In this document: positions 1 to 8,215 of the stretch, piece by piece
Layout of the letters: every line of letters begins with the position of its first letter
How positions within the stretch are numbered: the first letter of the stretch is position 1
Source of the DNA: CAVOOW01 sp963697675
Lineage (GTDB): Bacteria > Actinomycetota > Actinomycetes > JACCUZ01
Direction of reading: 5' to 3'
Assembly (NCBI GenBank): GCA_963697675.1
Contig: CAVOOW010000010.1
Location: 124,001-188,000, forward strand
Length of the DNA: 64,000 nucleotides
Made by a program: the position numbers and the translations under genes
Notes under the pieces: generated by a model
The model's input: only the letters and a program-made list of their open reading frames with translations
Databases searched by the model: none
Told to the model about the DNA's origin: nothing

Positions 1-1
1 C

Positions 2-322
2 TCCCGGATGATCCCGCTCGCGGATCGCTGGGCGGACGGCGTCGACGCGGGCATCGCCCGCTACGACCTGCCGTGGCACTGCAGCCGCCTCGGTGCGCGC
101 GCCGAGTACAACTTCTCGCCGACGCCGCCCCGTGACGGAGCGCAGGCCCACGCGGCTGGCGACTTCGAGATAGAGCAGTTCCTGCACCTCTTCCTGCTCA
201 ACCGCGGCATCCTGCTGACCCCCTTCCACAACATGGCCCTGATGTCGCCGGCGACCACCGAGGCCGACGTCGATCGCCATACCGAGGTCTTCGGTGAGGC
301 CCTGGCGACGCTGGCGGGGTGA
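2..322 (+). CDS. Class-III PLP aminotransferase, C-terminal part (start lies before the window)
   Basis: The frame is open from the window edge and stops at TGA 320-322. The visible 104-107 residues resemble the end of class-III (ornithine/glutamate-1-semialdehyde-type) aminotransferases: the segment around 'LLNRGILLTPFHNMALMSP' followed by 'EADVDRHTEVFGEAL' is the usual C-terminal small-domain signature. The catalytic lysine would lie outside the window, so substrate cannot be assigned; such proteins move an amino group between an amine and a keto acid using pyridoxal phosphate in the cytoplasm. The ATG at 8 is an internal methionine and not a credible start. Confidence 0.7.
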   Translation, partial: SRMIPLADRWADGVDAGIARYDLPWHCSRLGARAEYNFSPTPPRDGAQAHAAGDFEIEQFLHLFLLNRGILLTPFHNMALMSPATTEADVDRHTEVFGEALATLAG

Positions 323-472
323 CCCCGGTCATGCGATCTAGGACTGAGGTAGCCCGTGCGGGGGGCACCTGACCCGGGAGGATCAGGCTGCAATGGCCCG
401 AGTGGGTCATGGCGGCGCAAACCGGGCATACCTAGGCTGTGGATCGGTAGTTCTGTTGGCCGGTTCGTTATG

Positions 473-499
473 CGGAAAGCCACCATGCGGTGCTTTCCG
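473..499. terminator. Stem-loop between the aminotransferase and the small ORF
   Basis: CGGAAAG (473-479) pairs with CTTTCCG (493-499) and CACC (481-484) with GGTG (489-492), leaving one bulged C and a 4-nt loop. It lies 150 nt after the aminotransferase stop and 60 nt before the next small gene. No T-tract follows, so it could be a terminator of the actinobacterial type or a leader structure. Confidence 0.4.
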
Positions 500-557
500 G
501 CCAGTGTTTCCGCAGTCTGGGGCGTCAACTGTGTCGTTAGAGGAAGGTGGTCCGCCG

Positions 558-713
558 GTGATGCGTCCGACGGACACCCGATTGCAGGATCCGCTCGTTC
601 TCGACGAAATCGAGCTGTACGGGGAGCTCGTGATCGCTGCCTCGTCCTCCGACCACCCGTTGAGCCGCGACGAGATCGACCACGTACTCGGTGTCGACGA
701 GGCACGCGACTGA
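558..713 (+). CDS. Small acidic protein of about 50 residues, function unknown
   Basis: A 50-51 residue frame starts at GTG 558 or ATG 561, behind AGGAAGG (541-547). It reads 'MRPTDTRLQDPLVLDEIEL...' and ends in 'DEIDHVLGVDEARD'. I recall similar short proteins with the 'LQDPLVLDEIELYGELVIAAS' core in actinobacteria, but no function is known to me. It has no membrane segment or signal peptide. The longer upstream extension to 393 is GC-rich, lacks a ribosome site and is not believable. The last codons lie in the first unit of a 43-bp tandem repeat, so the C-terminus may have been reshaped. Confidence 0.6.
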   Translation: MMRPTDTRLQDPLVLDEIELYGELVIAASSSDHPLSRDEIDHVLGVDEARD

Positions 714-797
714 CCGCACCGGCCGCTCTTGCGGTGTCGACGAGGCACGCGACGGACCGCACCGGCCGCTTTTGCGGTGTCGACGAGGCGCACGACC
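690..797. repeat. 43-bp tandem repeat, about 2.5 copies, each with a hairpin
   Basis: Copies begin at 690, 733 and 776 with GGTGTCGACGAGGC. The first two are almost identical over 43 bp; the third diverges after about 20 bp. Each complete unit contains ACCGCA ... TGCGGT, able to form a 6-bp stem. The first copy overlaps the last eight codons and stop of the small gene at 558. Confidence 0.85.
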
Positions 798-913
798 GGG
801 CCTGTCCTGCCCAGCCCGGTCTTCTCCCAGCGGACCCCGGTAGGTCCGGGCGACAGGAACTGGCCCTAGCATCACGCCCGGACCCGCATTGCCGCCCAGT
901 CCTGGAGTCCCCA

Positions 914-1534
914 GTGCGCCTTCGCCTGACCCCGCGCAAAGACAGCTTCTTTCCCATGTTCGCCGCGTCGGGACAGAACCTGGTCACGGGTGCCCGCCTG
1001 CTCAAGGAGCTGCTGGGGGCGGCGCCGGGCGATCGCAAGGAGATCGCGGAGAGGATGCGCGCCGCGGAGCACGCGGGCGACGAGGTCACTCACGCCATCA
1101 TGCGCGAGCTCAACGAGTCGTTCATCACGCCTTTCGATCGTGAGGACATCTATCGGCTGGCGTCCTCGCTCGACGACGTCATGGACGCCATGGAGGCGGC
1201 CGTAGACCTGGTCGTGCTCTACCAGATCGGTGAGCTCCCGCCCGAGGTCGCTGACCAGATCGATGTGATCGAGCGGGCCGCGGAGCTGACGGCCGAGGCC
1301 ATGCTCAAGCTGCGCTCGATGAAGGACCTCTCGGAGTTCTGGATCGAGCTCAACCGCTTGGAGAACCAGGCCGACCAGGTCTATCGCCGGCTGCTGGCCC
1401 GGTTGTTCGGGGGCGACTTCGACGCCATGACCGTTATGAAGCTCAAGGAGGTCGTCGACCAGCTCGAGGGAGCTGCCGACGCATTCGAGCACGTCGCCAA
1501 CACTGTGGAGACGATCGCGGTCAAGGAGTCCTGA
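914..1534 (+). CDS. DUF47 / PhoU-like phosphate-transport accessory protein
   Basis: 206 residues. The N-terminus 'VRLRLTPRKDSFFPMFAASG' is characteristic of DUF47 proteins, which supports GTG 914 (TGGAG at 903-907) and not the far upstream starts of the same open frame. The protein is all-helical, with a PhoU-type four-helix fold expected ('LASSLDDVMDAMEAA', 'LRSMKDLSEFW', 'LENQADQVYRRLLARLF'). DUF47 proteins pair with PiT permeases and are thought to regulate low-affinity phosphate uptake at the membrane face. The gene ends 3 nt before the PiT start, so the two are co-translated. Confidence 0.88.
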   Translation: MRLRLTPRKDSFFPMFAASGQNLVTGARLLKELLGAAPGDRKEIAERMRAAEHAGDEVTHAIMRELNESFITPFDREDIYRLASSLDDVMDAMEAAVDLVVLYQIGELPPEVADQIDVIERAAELTAEAMLKLRSMKDLSEFWIELNRLENQADQVYRRLLARLFGGDFDAMTVMKLKEVVDQLEGAADAFEHVANTVETIAVKES

Positions 1535-1537
1535 CCG

Positions 1538-2530
1538 GTGGAATACCTCGGCATCGTCATCGTCATCGTCACGGCGATGGGGTTCAACTACACCAACGGT
1601 TTCCACGATGCCGCGAACGCGATCGCCACCTCGGTCTCGACCCGGGCGCTGACCCCGCGGGTGGCGCTGGGCATGGCTGCCGTGTTCAACCTCATCGGCT
1701 CGTTCCTCGGCGCCAAGGTCGCCAAGACCGTCGGCGAGGGGATCATCGAACTGCCGAACGGCACGGACAGCCTTGTCGTCGTTTTCGCCGCGCTGATCGG
1801 CGCGATCTCGTGGAACCTGCTGACGTGGTACTTCGGGCTGCCGTCGTCCTCCTCACACGCCCTGATCGGCGGGCTGATCGGCGCGGCCATCGCGTCGAGC
1901 AGCACGATCTTCTGGCAGGGGATCTACGACAAGGTCCTCATCCCGATGGTCGTGTCGCCGATCGTCGGCCTCGTGCTCGGCTACTTCGTGATGGTGGCCA
2001 TCCTCTGGCTCTTCCGGAGGGCGAGCCCGTCCCGGGTCTCCCGCGGCTTCCGACACGCGCAGTCGGTGTCGGCCGCTGCCATGTCGCTCGGGCACGGCAT
2101 GCAGGACGGCGCGAAGACGATGGGCGTCATCGTGCTCGCCCTGAACGTTGGCGGCTTCCAGGACGATTTCGAAATCCCGATCTGGGTGTTCTTCATGACC
2201 GCCGCGGTGCTCGCCGCTGGCACCTACGCCGGTGGCTGGCGCATCATGCGCACGCTGGGCCGGCGCATCATCGCGCTCGATCCGCCGCACGGCTTCGCCG
2301 CTGAGTCCACGGCCTCCAGCATCCTGTTCGTCGCCGCCATCGGATACGGCGCACCGATCTCGACCACACAGACGATCACTTCGGCGATCATGGGCGTCGG
2401 CGCGACGAAGCGGCTCAAGGCTGTGCGCTGGGGAGTGGCCGGCAACATCGCCGTAGCCTGGATCTTCACCCTCCCCGGCTCCGCCGCGGTCGCCGCCGTC
2501 AGCTACCTGGTCGTCAACCTCTTCGTCTAA
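1538..2530 (+). CDS. pit: Low-affinity inorganic phosphate transporter, PiT family
   Basis: 330 residues with about ten hydrophobic segments. Two family signatures are visible: 'GFHDAANAIATSVSTRALTP' near residues 22-41 and its second half-copy 'GHGMQDGAKTMGVI' near 187-200, the inverted duplication typical of PiT permeases. The family moves metal-phosphate with protons across the cytoplasmic membrane. GTG 1538 follows AAGGAG (1523-1528), 3 nt after the DUF47 gene. With pstSCAB nearby on the opposite strand, the cell has both a low- and a high-affinity phosphate system. Repeat R1 begins about 35 bp after the stop. Confidence 0.92.
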   Translation: MEYLGIVIVIVTAMGFNYTNGFHDAANAIATSVSTRALTPRVALGMAAVFNLIGSFLGAKVAKTVGEGIIELPNGTDSLVVVFAALIGAISWNLLTWYFGLPSSSSHALIGGLIGAAIASSSTIFWQGIYDKVLIPMVVSPIVGLVLGYFVMVAILWLFRRASPSRVSRGFRHAQSVSAAAMSLGHGMQDGAKTMGVIVLALNVGGFQDDFEIPIWVFFMTAAVLAAGTYAGGWRIMRTLGRRIIALDPPHGFAAESTASSILFVAAIGYGAPISTTQTITSAIMGVGATKRLKAVRWGVAGNIAVAWIFTLPGSAAVAAVSYLVVNLFV

Positions 2531-2565
2531 GCCTCCCTCCCCCTCTTCCAAGTCGATCACCCCTC

Positions 2566-2659
2566 CCCTTTCAAAGTCGATCATGCAGTAACCGACATGC
2601 CCTCGCATCGCCGCAGGCCAGCGCGCTGCACTTAGAAGTCGATCATGCAGTAACCGACG
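2566..2659 (+). repeat. Interspersed repeat copy R1
   Basis: Two half-units in direct orientation, TCAAAGTCGATCATGCAG (from 2571) and AGTCGATCATGCAGTAACCG (from 2637), flank a spacer with GCATCGCCGCAGG. A decayed extra half-unit (AAGTCGATCACCCC) lies at 2550. The copy sits 35 bp after the PiT stop and faces copy R2 across the next gene. Confidence 0.9.
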
Positions 2660-2751
2660 AGGCCTTGCCGGCGGTGCCTCGCCGCGAGCCGCCGGGCGCA
2701 GCCTGTGGAGAACTCCGCGGTCGAAAGCGCGGCATCGACCACCCTTGACTT

Positions 2752-3762
2752 GTGTCGACGTACTGCGCAGTTTTTGGCACCGCGCCCTTCACGTTGCGTG
2801 ACGCGAAGGCTGTGGGGTGGTCGCAGAGAGATCTCCGAGGTTTCGTACGCGCCGGGCTCATCAGACGGGTGCTGCACGGCGTGTACGTCGACGCGACTGT
2901 CGACGATGACCTGGCTTCGCGGGCGGCCGCCCTCGCCAAGGTTGTGCCGAGCGGGGACGTGATCTGCTTGCGTACGGCAGGCTGGCTGTGGAGCGCTGAC
3001 GTGTTGCCGATCGGCGCGCATCGCGAGATTCCTCCCGTGGATCTCATGGCGCCGAGTGGCGCTGCTGGACCTCGCCGCGCCGGCTGTCGCGGCCGGACAG
3101 GACCAATTGCTTCGTACGACATGATGAATGTGCAGGGCGTTCTCGTTACCCCACCGGCGCGAACCACCGCCGACCTGCTGCGGCTGCTCCGGCGACCAGA
3201 TGCCCTGGCGGCCGGGGACGCCATGCGTCGCGCGACCGGGGTCGAGCCCACTGCCGTCGCCGAGGTGCTAGATCGCTTCCGAGGGCAACGCGGTGTCGTG
3301 CAGGCGCGCGAGCTGCTCGAGCTCTCCGACCCGCGCGCCGAGTCGCCGCAGGAGAGCCGCACCAGGCTGCGTTGCGTCGATGCGGGGTTTCCGTGCCCGG
3401 AGCCGCAGATCGAGGTGTTCGACGCGGCCGGGGAGTTTCTGGCGCGCCTCGACATGGGCTATCGCAAGGAGCGCAAGGCTCTCGAGTTCGACGGGGCCGA
3501 ATATCACTACACGCTCGAACGGGTGCGCCACGATCAGAGGCGCCGCGAAGCAGTCGAGCGCGTGGGTTGGGCAGTCAGCGTGGTCACCACTGAACACGTC
3601 TTGGGCCGTGGGCTTGTCTTTGAGAGGGTCGTGTCCGAGTTGCTAGGGGTGGTGCCGCGACTGACCCGCCACCATCCGCGGTACGGAGGTTGGGACGTCG
3701 GTGAGCCGTCGTGGCCAACGGTCCGAGGTGCTCGACATGGCGCAATGTCGGTTACTGCATGA
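2752..3762 (+). CDS. AbiEi-type antitoxin-like / DUF559 protein
   Basis: 336 residues. Residues 1-80 look like a winged-helix 'transcriptional antitoxin' (AbiEi_4) domain: '...LRGFVRAGLIRRVLHGVYVD'. The C-terminal part (about 195-300) resembles DUF559/Vsr-like PD-(D/E)xK folds: 'ESRTRLR', then 'LDMGYRKERKALEFDG' near 232-247. No partner toxin gene is adjacent. The start is GTG 2752 with no clear ribosome site. The stop lies inside repeat R2, whose sequence adds the last residues 'MSVTA', so the native stop may have been lost. The gene is enclosed by inverted repeats R1 and R2, which suggests it arrived as cargo. DNA binding is likely; nuclease activity is only inferred. Confidence 0.65.
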   Translation: MSTYCAVFGTAPFTLRDAKAVGWSQRDLRGFVRAGLIRRVLHGVYVDATVDDDLASRAAALAKVVPSGDVICLRTAGWLWSADVLPIGAHREIPPVDLMAPSGAAGPRRAGCRGRTGPIASYDMMNVQGVLVTPPARTTADLLRLLRRPDALAAGDAMRRATGVEPTAVAEVLDRFRGQRGVVQARELLELSDPRAESPQESRTRLRCVDAGFPCPEPQIEVFDAAGEFLARLDMGYRKERKALEFDGAEYHYTLERVRHDQRRREAVERVGWAVSVVTTEHVLGRGLVFERVVSELLGVVPRLTRHHPRYGGWDVGEPSWPTVRGARHGAMSVTA

Positions 3763-3884
3763 TCGATTTCTATATGCGGGGCGCTGACCTGCGGCGATCG
3801 GAGGGCATGTCGGTTACTGCATGATCGACTTTGAAAGGGGGAGGGCGACTTTGAAGGGGGGAGGGGCGACTTTGAAAAGGGGAG
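3743..3884 (-). repeat. Interspersed repeat copy R2 with decayed extra half-units
   Basis: Inverse of R1: TGTCGGTTACTGCATGATCG appears at 3745 and 3809, with GCGCTGACCTGCGGCGATC between. After TTTGAAAGG come two further 'GGGCGACTTTGAA' half-units (3843-3880), probably decayed tandem copies. The outer end is 14 bp from the pstB stop. The unit at 3745 provides the stop codon of the AbiEi-like gene. Confidence 0.9.
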
Positions 3885-3897
3885 GGCTGGGGGAGGG

Positions 3898-4677
3898 TTA
3901 GCCGAAGCGGCCGGTGATGTAGTCCTCGGTGGACTTCTCGGTGGGTCGGCTGAACATCTCCGAGGTCTCGCCGATCTCGATCAGCTTGCCGGGCTTGCCG
4001 GTCCCCGCGATGTTGAAGAACGCAGTTGTGTCACTGACCCGGGCAGCCTGCTGCATGTTGTGGGTGACGATGACGATCGTGTAGCTGTCCTTGAGCTGGC
4101 CGATCAGGTCCTCGATGGCCAGGGTCGAGACCGGGTCCAGCGCGGAGCAGGGCTCGTCCATGAGCAGCACCTGTGGCTCCACCGCGATGGCCCGGGCGAT
4201 GCACAGACGCTGCTGCTGGCCACCGGACAAGCTGGAGCCGGGCCGCTCGAGCCGGTCCTTGACTTCCTCCCACAGGTTCGAGCCGCGAAGTGACCGCTCG
4301 ACGAGTTCGTCGAGTTCCTTCTTCTTTATCTTCGCGTTGTTGAGCTTCATCCCGGCGGCGACGTTCTCGTAGATCGACATGGTCGGGAACGGGTTGGGTC
4401 GCTGGAACACCATGCCGATCTGGCGACGGACCTGCACCGGGTCAACGCTGGCCTCATAGAGGTCCTGCCCGTCCATCAGCACCTTGCCCTCGACGCGGGC
4501 CTTGGGGATCACCTCGTGCATCCGGTTCAGGGTGCGCAGGAACGTCGACTTGCCGCAGCCGGACGGGCCGATGAACGCCGTCACGCTCTTCGGTTCAACG
4601 ACCATCGAGACGTCCTCCACAGCGAGGAAGTCGCCGTAGAAGATCTTCAGGTCCGAGATATCGATGCGCTTAGCCAC
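3898..4677 (-). CDS. pstB: Phosphate ABC transporter ATP-binding protein PstB
   Basis: 259 residues, full length. Walker A 'GPSGCGKST' near residue 37, the Q-loop region, signature 'LSGGQQQRL' near 150 and Walker B 'VLLMDEP' followed by 'CSALDP', the typical PstB D-loop. It powers high-affinity phosphate import through PstC/PstA. It is last in the minus-strand pstS-pstC-pstA-pstB order, 33 bp after pstA, and in other actinobacteria works with PhoU, which is encoded at 41237-41899 here. Confidence 0.96.
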   Translation of the reverse strand: MAKRIDISDLKIFYGDFLAVEDVSMVVEPKSVTAFIGPSGCGKSTFLRTLNRMHEVIPKARVEGKVLMDGQDLYEASVDPVQVRRQIGMVFQRPNPFPTMSIYENVAAGMKLNNAKIKKKELDELVERSLRGSNLWEEVKDRLERPGSSLSGGQQQRLCIARAIAVEPQVLLMDEPCSALDPVSTLAIEDLIGQLKDSYTIVIVTHNMQQAARVSDTTAFFNIAGTGKPGKLIEIGETSEMFSRPTEKSTEDYITGRFG

Positions 4678-4710
4678 GTGCGTCGTCCTTGTCGTTGGTG
4701 CTGCGGTCGC

Positions 4711-5784
4711 TCATCGACCCGGCGTCTTCGGAGCGAAGATGAAGGAGATGATCCGGGCAACGAGGTTGAGCGCCATCACAATCGTAATCAGTACGAGGGC
4801 TGCCGACCATGCTCTGTCGTAGCCGGCCTCCGGCGGGAACCCTGGCGTCGCATATGAGTAGTACGTGAAGACGGGCAGTGTCGTCATTCGCCCGTTGAAC
4901 AGGTCGGTGTTCATGCTCGTCGTCAGCCCGCAGACGAGCAGCAAGGGAGCGGTCTCCCCGATCACGCGCGCAATCGACAGGGTGACGCCGGTGGCGATGC
5001 CGGCGATCGCCGTGGGGAGCACCACCTTGACGATGGTGCGCCAGCGTGGGACACCCAGGGCGTAAGACGCCTCGCGCAGCTCATTGGGAACGAGCTTGAG
5101 CATCTCCTCGCTCGACCGCACCACGACCGGGATCATCAGTACGGAAAGCGCCACCGACCCTGCCGCGCCCATCCGCACGCCCGGTCCGTAGAACACCACG
5201 AACAAGGCGTAGGCGAAGAGCCCGGCGACGATCGAGGGGATGCCGGTCATGACGTCGACGAGGAACGTGACCCACTTCGCGAGCCTGCCTCGGCCGTACT
5301 CGACGAGGTAGATCGCGGCCATCAGCCCGATCGGGATCGAGATGATCGCGGCGAGGCCGGTGACGAGCAGGGTGCCGACGATGGCGTGCGCGATGCCTCC
5401 GCCCTCTCCGATGACGCCGCGCATCGTCTCGGTGAAGAAGGCCAGGCTGAGCCCCGGGAGGCCTTTGCTCAAGACCGTCCACACCAACGAGATGAGCGGC
5501 AGCATGGCCAGCGCGAAGGCGCCGTAGACCAGGGTCGTGACCATCCGGTCGGTTCCCCGACGAGCTCCCTCGACCCGGCGAGAGATCAACGTGATCGCGA
5601 TGATGTCGAGCAGGAACGTCAGGGCGCCGATCCCGTACAGGTTGAACCCGAGGAACGACATGACCGCCACTGACACGACCGCCGAGCCGACCAGGACCAT
5701 TTCGGGGGTCCGACGTGGCAGCACGCCATGGGTGAGCGGCGGAGCCGGCTGTGTGGTCTGCGGCGTCGGGGTAAGGGTCGCCAT
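4711..5784 (-). CDS. pstA: Phosphate ABC transporter permease PstA
   Basis: 357 residues. After a proline/threonine-rich N-terminus ('MATLTPTPQTTQPAPP') come about six membrane segments and the binding-protein-dependent transport loop 'ELREASYALGVPRWRTIVKVVLP' region (EAA motif) that docks PstB. 'VMTGIPSIVAGLFAYALF' is the usual PstA signature. ATG 5784 overlaps the pstC stop by one base (TGATG). In the raw sequence the same frame runs on into the 5' part of pstC because pstC is frameshifted; that 676-residue open frame is not a real fusion. Confidence 0.93.
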   Translation of the reverse strand: MATLTPTPQTTQPAPPLTHGVLPRRTPEMVLVGSAVVSVAVMSFLGFNLYGIGALTFLLDIIAITLISRRVEGARRGTDRMVTTLVYGAFALAMLPLISLVWTVLSKGLPGLSLAFFTETMRGVIGEGGGIAHAIVGTLLVTGLAAIISIPIGLMAAIYLVEYGRGRLAKWVTFLVDVMTGIPSIVAGLFAYALFVVFYGPGVRMGAAGSVALSVLMIPVVVRSSEEMLKLVPNELREASYALGVPRWRTIVKVVLPTAIAGIATGVTLSIARVIGETAPLLLVCGLTTSMNTDLFNGRMTTLPVFTYYSYATPGFPPEAGYDRAWSAALVLITIVMALNLVARIISFIFAPKTPGR

Positions 5785-6741
5785 CAGTTGGCTCCGGAGA
5801 ACTCGGCGCGCCGGGCGATGAACCAGCGTGCGGTGAGGTTGACCGCCAGGGTGATCACGAACAGGACCAGACCGGTGAAGATCAGCACGTTGACTTCCAG
5901 CCCGGACGACTCGGGGAACTGCAGCGCGATGTTGGCCGCGATCGTGGAGGGGTTCTCGCTGCTGATCAGGTTCAGCGAGACCCCGCCGCCCACGGACAAG
6001 ACCAGGGCGACCGCCATCGTCTCGCCCAAGGCTCGGCCCAACCCGAGCATCGCCGCGCTGATGATGCCGGACTTCGCGTAGGGCAGCACTGCCATCCGGA
6101 TCATCTCCCAGCGGGTCGCGCCCAGCGCCAGTGCTGCTTCCTCGTAGAGCTTGGGCGTCTGGAGGAAGATCTCCCGGCAGATCGCCGTCATGATCGGCAG
6201 GATCATCACGGCCAGCACGATGCCGACGGTGAGCACGGTCCGACCCGTGGCCGAGGCCGGTCCAGCGAAGAGCGGGATGAAGCCGACGTGTTCCGCCAGC
6301 CAGCCGTAGGCCGGGGTCAGCTGCGCGGCGAGGAACACGATGCCCCACAAGCCATAGACGACGCTGGGGATCGCTGCCAGCAGGTCGACGATGTAACCGA
6401 GCCCCTGGGCCAGGCGTTTGGGCGCGTAGTGCGAGATGAACAAGCGCGATGCCTAGCGACACCGGCGTCGCGATGACCAGGGCGAGGACGGCCGCAATGA
6501 TCGTGCCGTAGACGAGCGGGACGCAGTAGTCCAGCAGTGACTTCCCCTCGGGGATGTCGTCGCTGCTGGCCGTCACGGCGGGCCAGGCCTCAATGATGAG
6601 GAACAGTGCCACTCCGGCGAGCACCACCAGGATCAGCACGCCGGCCGACCTGGAGATGCCCGAGAAGATGGCGTCGCCCCGACTCTTCCGGGTTGGCCGA
6701 AGGGCCGCGCCGGTCGTCGCAGAGGGCGGTTCCTGGGTCAT
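5784..6741 (-). CDS. pstC: Phosphate ABC transporter permease PstC, one frame break
   Basis: The N-terminal part (6741 down to about 6441) reads 'MTQEPPSATTG...IATPVSLGIAL'; the remainder (6443-5784) reads 'FISHYAPKRLAQGLGYI...' in the next frame and ends 'ARRAEFSGAN'. One surplus T near 6440 separates them; removing it gives a continuous PstC of about 318 residues with 'DLLAAIPSVVYGLWGIVF' and the EAA loop 'EAALALGATRWEMIRMAVLP'. Function: membrane half of the phosphate importer. Because the rest is intact, a sequencing insertion is more likely than true loss. Confidence 0.85.
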
Positions 6742-6801
6742 GGCACTGGCTGCTTCCTCGGTTGGAGATCGTGGACGTTCCGGCGATCATGCACAGCGAT
6801 T

Positions 6802-6857
6802 GGTCCGGGTGGCCACTGCCGTGACCACCCGGACCATGTCGGGCTGACCAGCCCGAC
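6802..6857. terminator. Two stem-loops between pstS and pstC
   Basis: GGTCCGGGTGG (6802-6812) pairs with CCACCCGGACC (6825-6835), and GTCGGGCT (6838-6845) with AGCCCGAC (6850-6857). Both lie in the 127-bp gap after the pstS stop. Such hairpins often make the binding-protein message more abundant than the downstream permease message, by attenuation or by blocking 3' decay. Confidence 0.6.
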
Positions 6858-6868
6858 GAAGCCGCTCG

Positions 6869-7991
6869 TCAGCTGGAACCCTTGATCATCGCGATCGAGG
6901 CCGTGATCTTCGTGCGCAGCGCGTCCGTCAGCGGAGCCGATCCGGCAGCCTTGCCTGCCGCGTCCTGACCTTCGGCGCTGGTCACGTACGTCTCGAACGC
7001 CTTGACCAGGTCGCCGTCCGCCGGCTTCTCGTACTGCAGGCAGACGATCTGGTAGGAGATCAGGATCACCGGGTACGCGCCTGCCTCGGTCGTGTCACGC
7101 GCCACGTCCAGGGCCAGGTCGCCGGCCGGTCGGTTAGGTGTCGGGGTGGAGAGCTCGGCTGCCTTTGCCGCGGTCTCCGCGGAGGGCTCGACGAAGGCGC
7201 TGCCGACCTTGACCTTGGTCTTGCCGAGGTCCCCGACCTGACTCTCGTCGGCGTAGCCGATGGTGCCCTTGCCCTGCTTGATGGCCTGCACGACACCGGA
7301 GGTGCCCTGCGCTGCCTCGCCACCCTTGACCGGCCAGGTCTGCGCGGCTGGGTAGGTCCACGAGCTCGCTGCGGCCTTGCTCAGGTAGTCGGTGAAGTTC
7401 TGCGTGGTGCCGGAGTCGTCCGCACGGTGTACGGGGGTGATCGCGGTGCTGGGCAGCTTCACCCCGGAGTTGTCGGCTTTGATCGCCGCGTCGTCCCACT
7501 TCTTGATCTTGCCGGCGAAGATCTTCGCGATCGTGTCCGCCGACAGCTGCAGGCTGGTGATGCCCTCGAGGTTGAACGCGATCGCGATCGGACTGATGTA
7601 GACCGGCAGGTCGATCGCACCGGTGCCGCCCGCGCAGCGGGTCTTCGACTTGGTGAGCTCCTCGTCGTCGAGCGCGGCGTCCGAGCCGGCGAACTGGATG
7701 GCGCCACCCGCGAGGAACTGCTCGCGACCGCCGCCGGAACCGACCGGGTCGTAGTTGACGGTCACGTCCGGGTTGGCCGTCTGGAACGCGGCCTGCCAGG
7801 CCGCCATGGCGGCCTGCTGAGCGGTCGAACCCGCGCCGTTGAGGCTGCCGGCCAGCTTGTCGGAACCGCCGGCTGGCGCTGAGCTGGAGCCGTCGTCGGT
7901 ATGTGCCGCCGCTGCTGCCTCCACAGGCAGTGAGAGCGAGGCTGCCGGCGACGAGTGCCGCGGCAAGCATGGAGAAGCGGTTGAGCTTCAC
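6869..7991 (-). CDS. pstS: Phosphate-binding lipoprotein PstS, one frame break
   Basis: GTG 7991 behind GGGAGGA begins 'VKLNRFSMLAAALVAG' and runs to the lipobox 'LALTAC' followed by 'GGSSGG'. The mature protein then continues in the next frame as '...HTDDGSSSAPAGGSDKLAGSLNGAGST'. A single surplus base near 7900-7905 explains the break. The mature part is a full PstS: 'VGSGGGREQFLAGGAIQFAG', 'SPIAIAFNLEGI', 'RADDSGTTQNFTDYL' are the phosphate-binding signatures. It is a membrane-anchored extracellular receptor and the first gene of pstSCAB, with a PHO box 80 bp upstream. Confidence 0.88.
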
Positions 7992-8070
7992 AGTTGAGTC
8001 CTCCCGGACCGGCTTGACTGTCTGATGACGCTCCGGACGGTAAGGAGAGCAGGTGACGCGATATGCGGGT

Positions 8071-8091
8071 CTCGGTGAACGCGAGGTGAAC
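8071..8091 (-). promoter_or_regulatory. PHO box upstream of pstS
   Basis: On the minus strand GTTCACC occurs twice with an exact 11-bp period (complement GGTGAAC at 8074-8080 and 8085-8091). This matches the 11-bp direct-repeat units recognised by PhoP/RegX3-type regulators in actinobacteria. It is about 80 bp upstream of the pstS GTG, the expected place for activation under phosphate starvation; a RegX3-type regulator is encoded at 43219. Confidence 0.75.
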
Positions 8092-8147
8092 AACACGCGT
8101 GTCATGGCTCGTAGTGCGACACCACGGACGATCACGGCTCCGCCGTC

Positions 8148-8213
8148 GGGCTGTTCACTCTCAGTCCTGGGGCTGTTCGCTCTCAGCCGCGGGCTGTTCT
8201 GTCTCAGCCCCGG
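8148..8213. repeat. Three tandem 21-22-bp repeats in the pstS-mshD gap
   Basis: GGCTGTTCNCTCTCAG-type units start at 8149, 8171 and 8192, each followed by a variable C/G-rich end. They lie between the PHO box and the mshD stop. The spacing of about two helical turns would suit a regulator binding one DNA face, but they could also be a transcript 3' structure of mshD. Confidence 0.75.
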
Positions 8214-8215
8214 GG

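Noticed and set aside
690..797. CRISPR array
   Set aside because: Units are contiguous without unique spacers and only about 2.5 copies; it is a simple tandem duplication.
4711..6741. A single 676-residue PstA-PstC fusion
   Set aside because: The middle section is the wrong frame of pstC. The correct PstC sequence continues in the neighbouring frame, so it is an artefact of the frame break.
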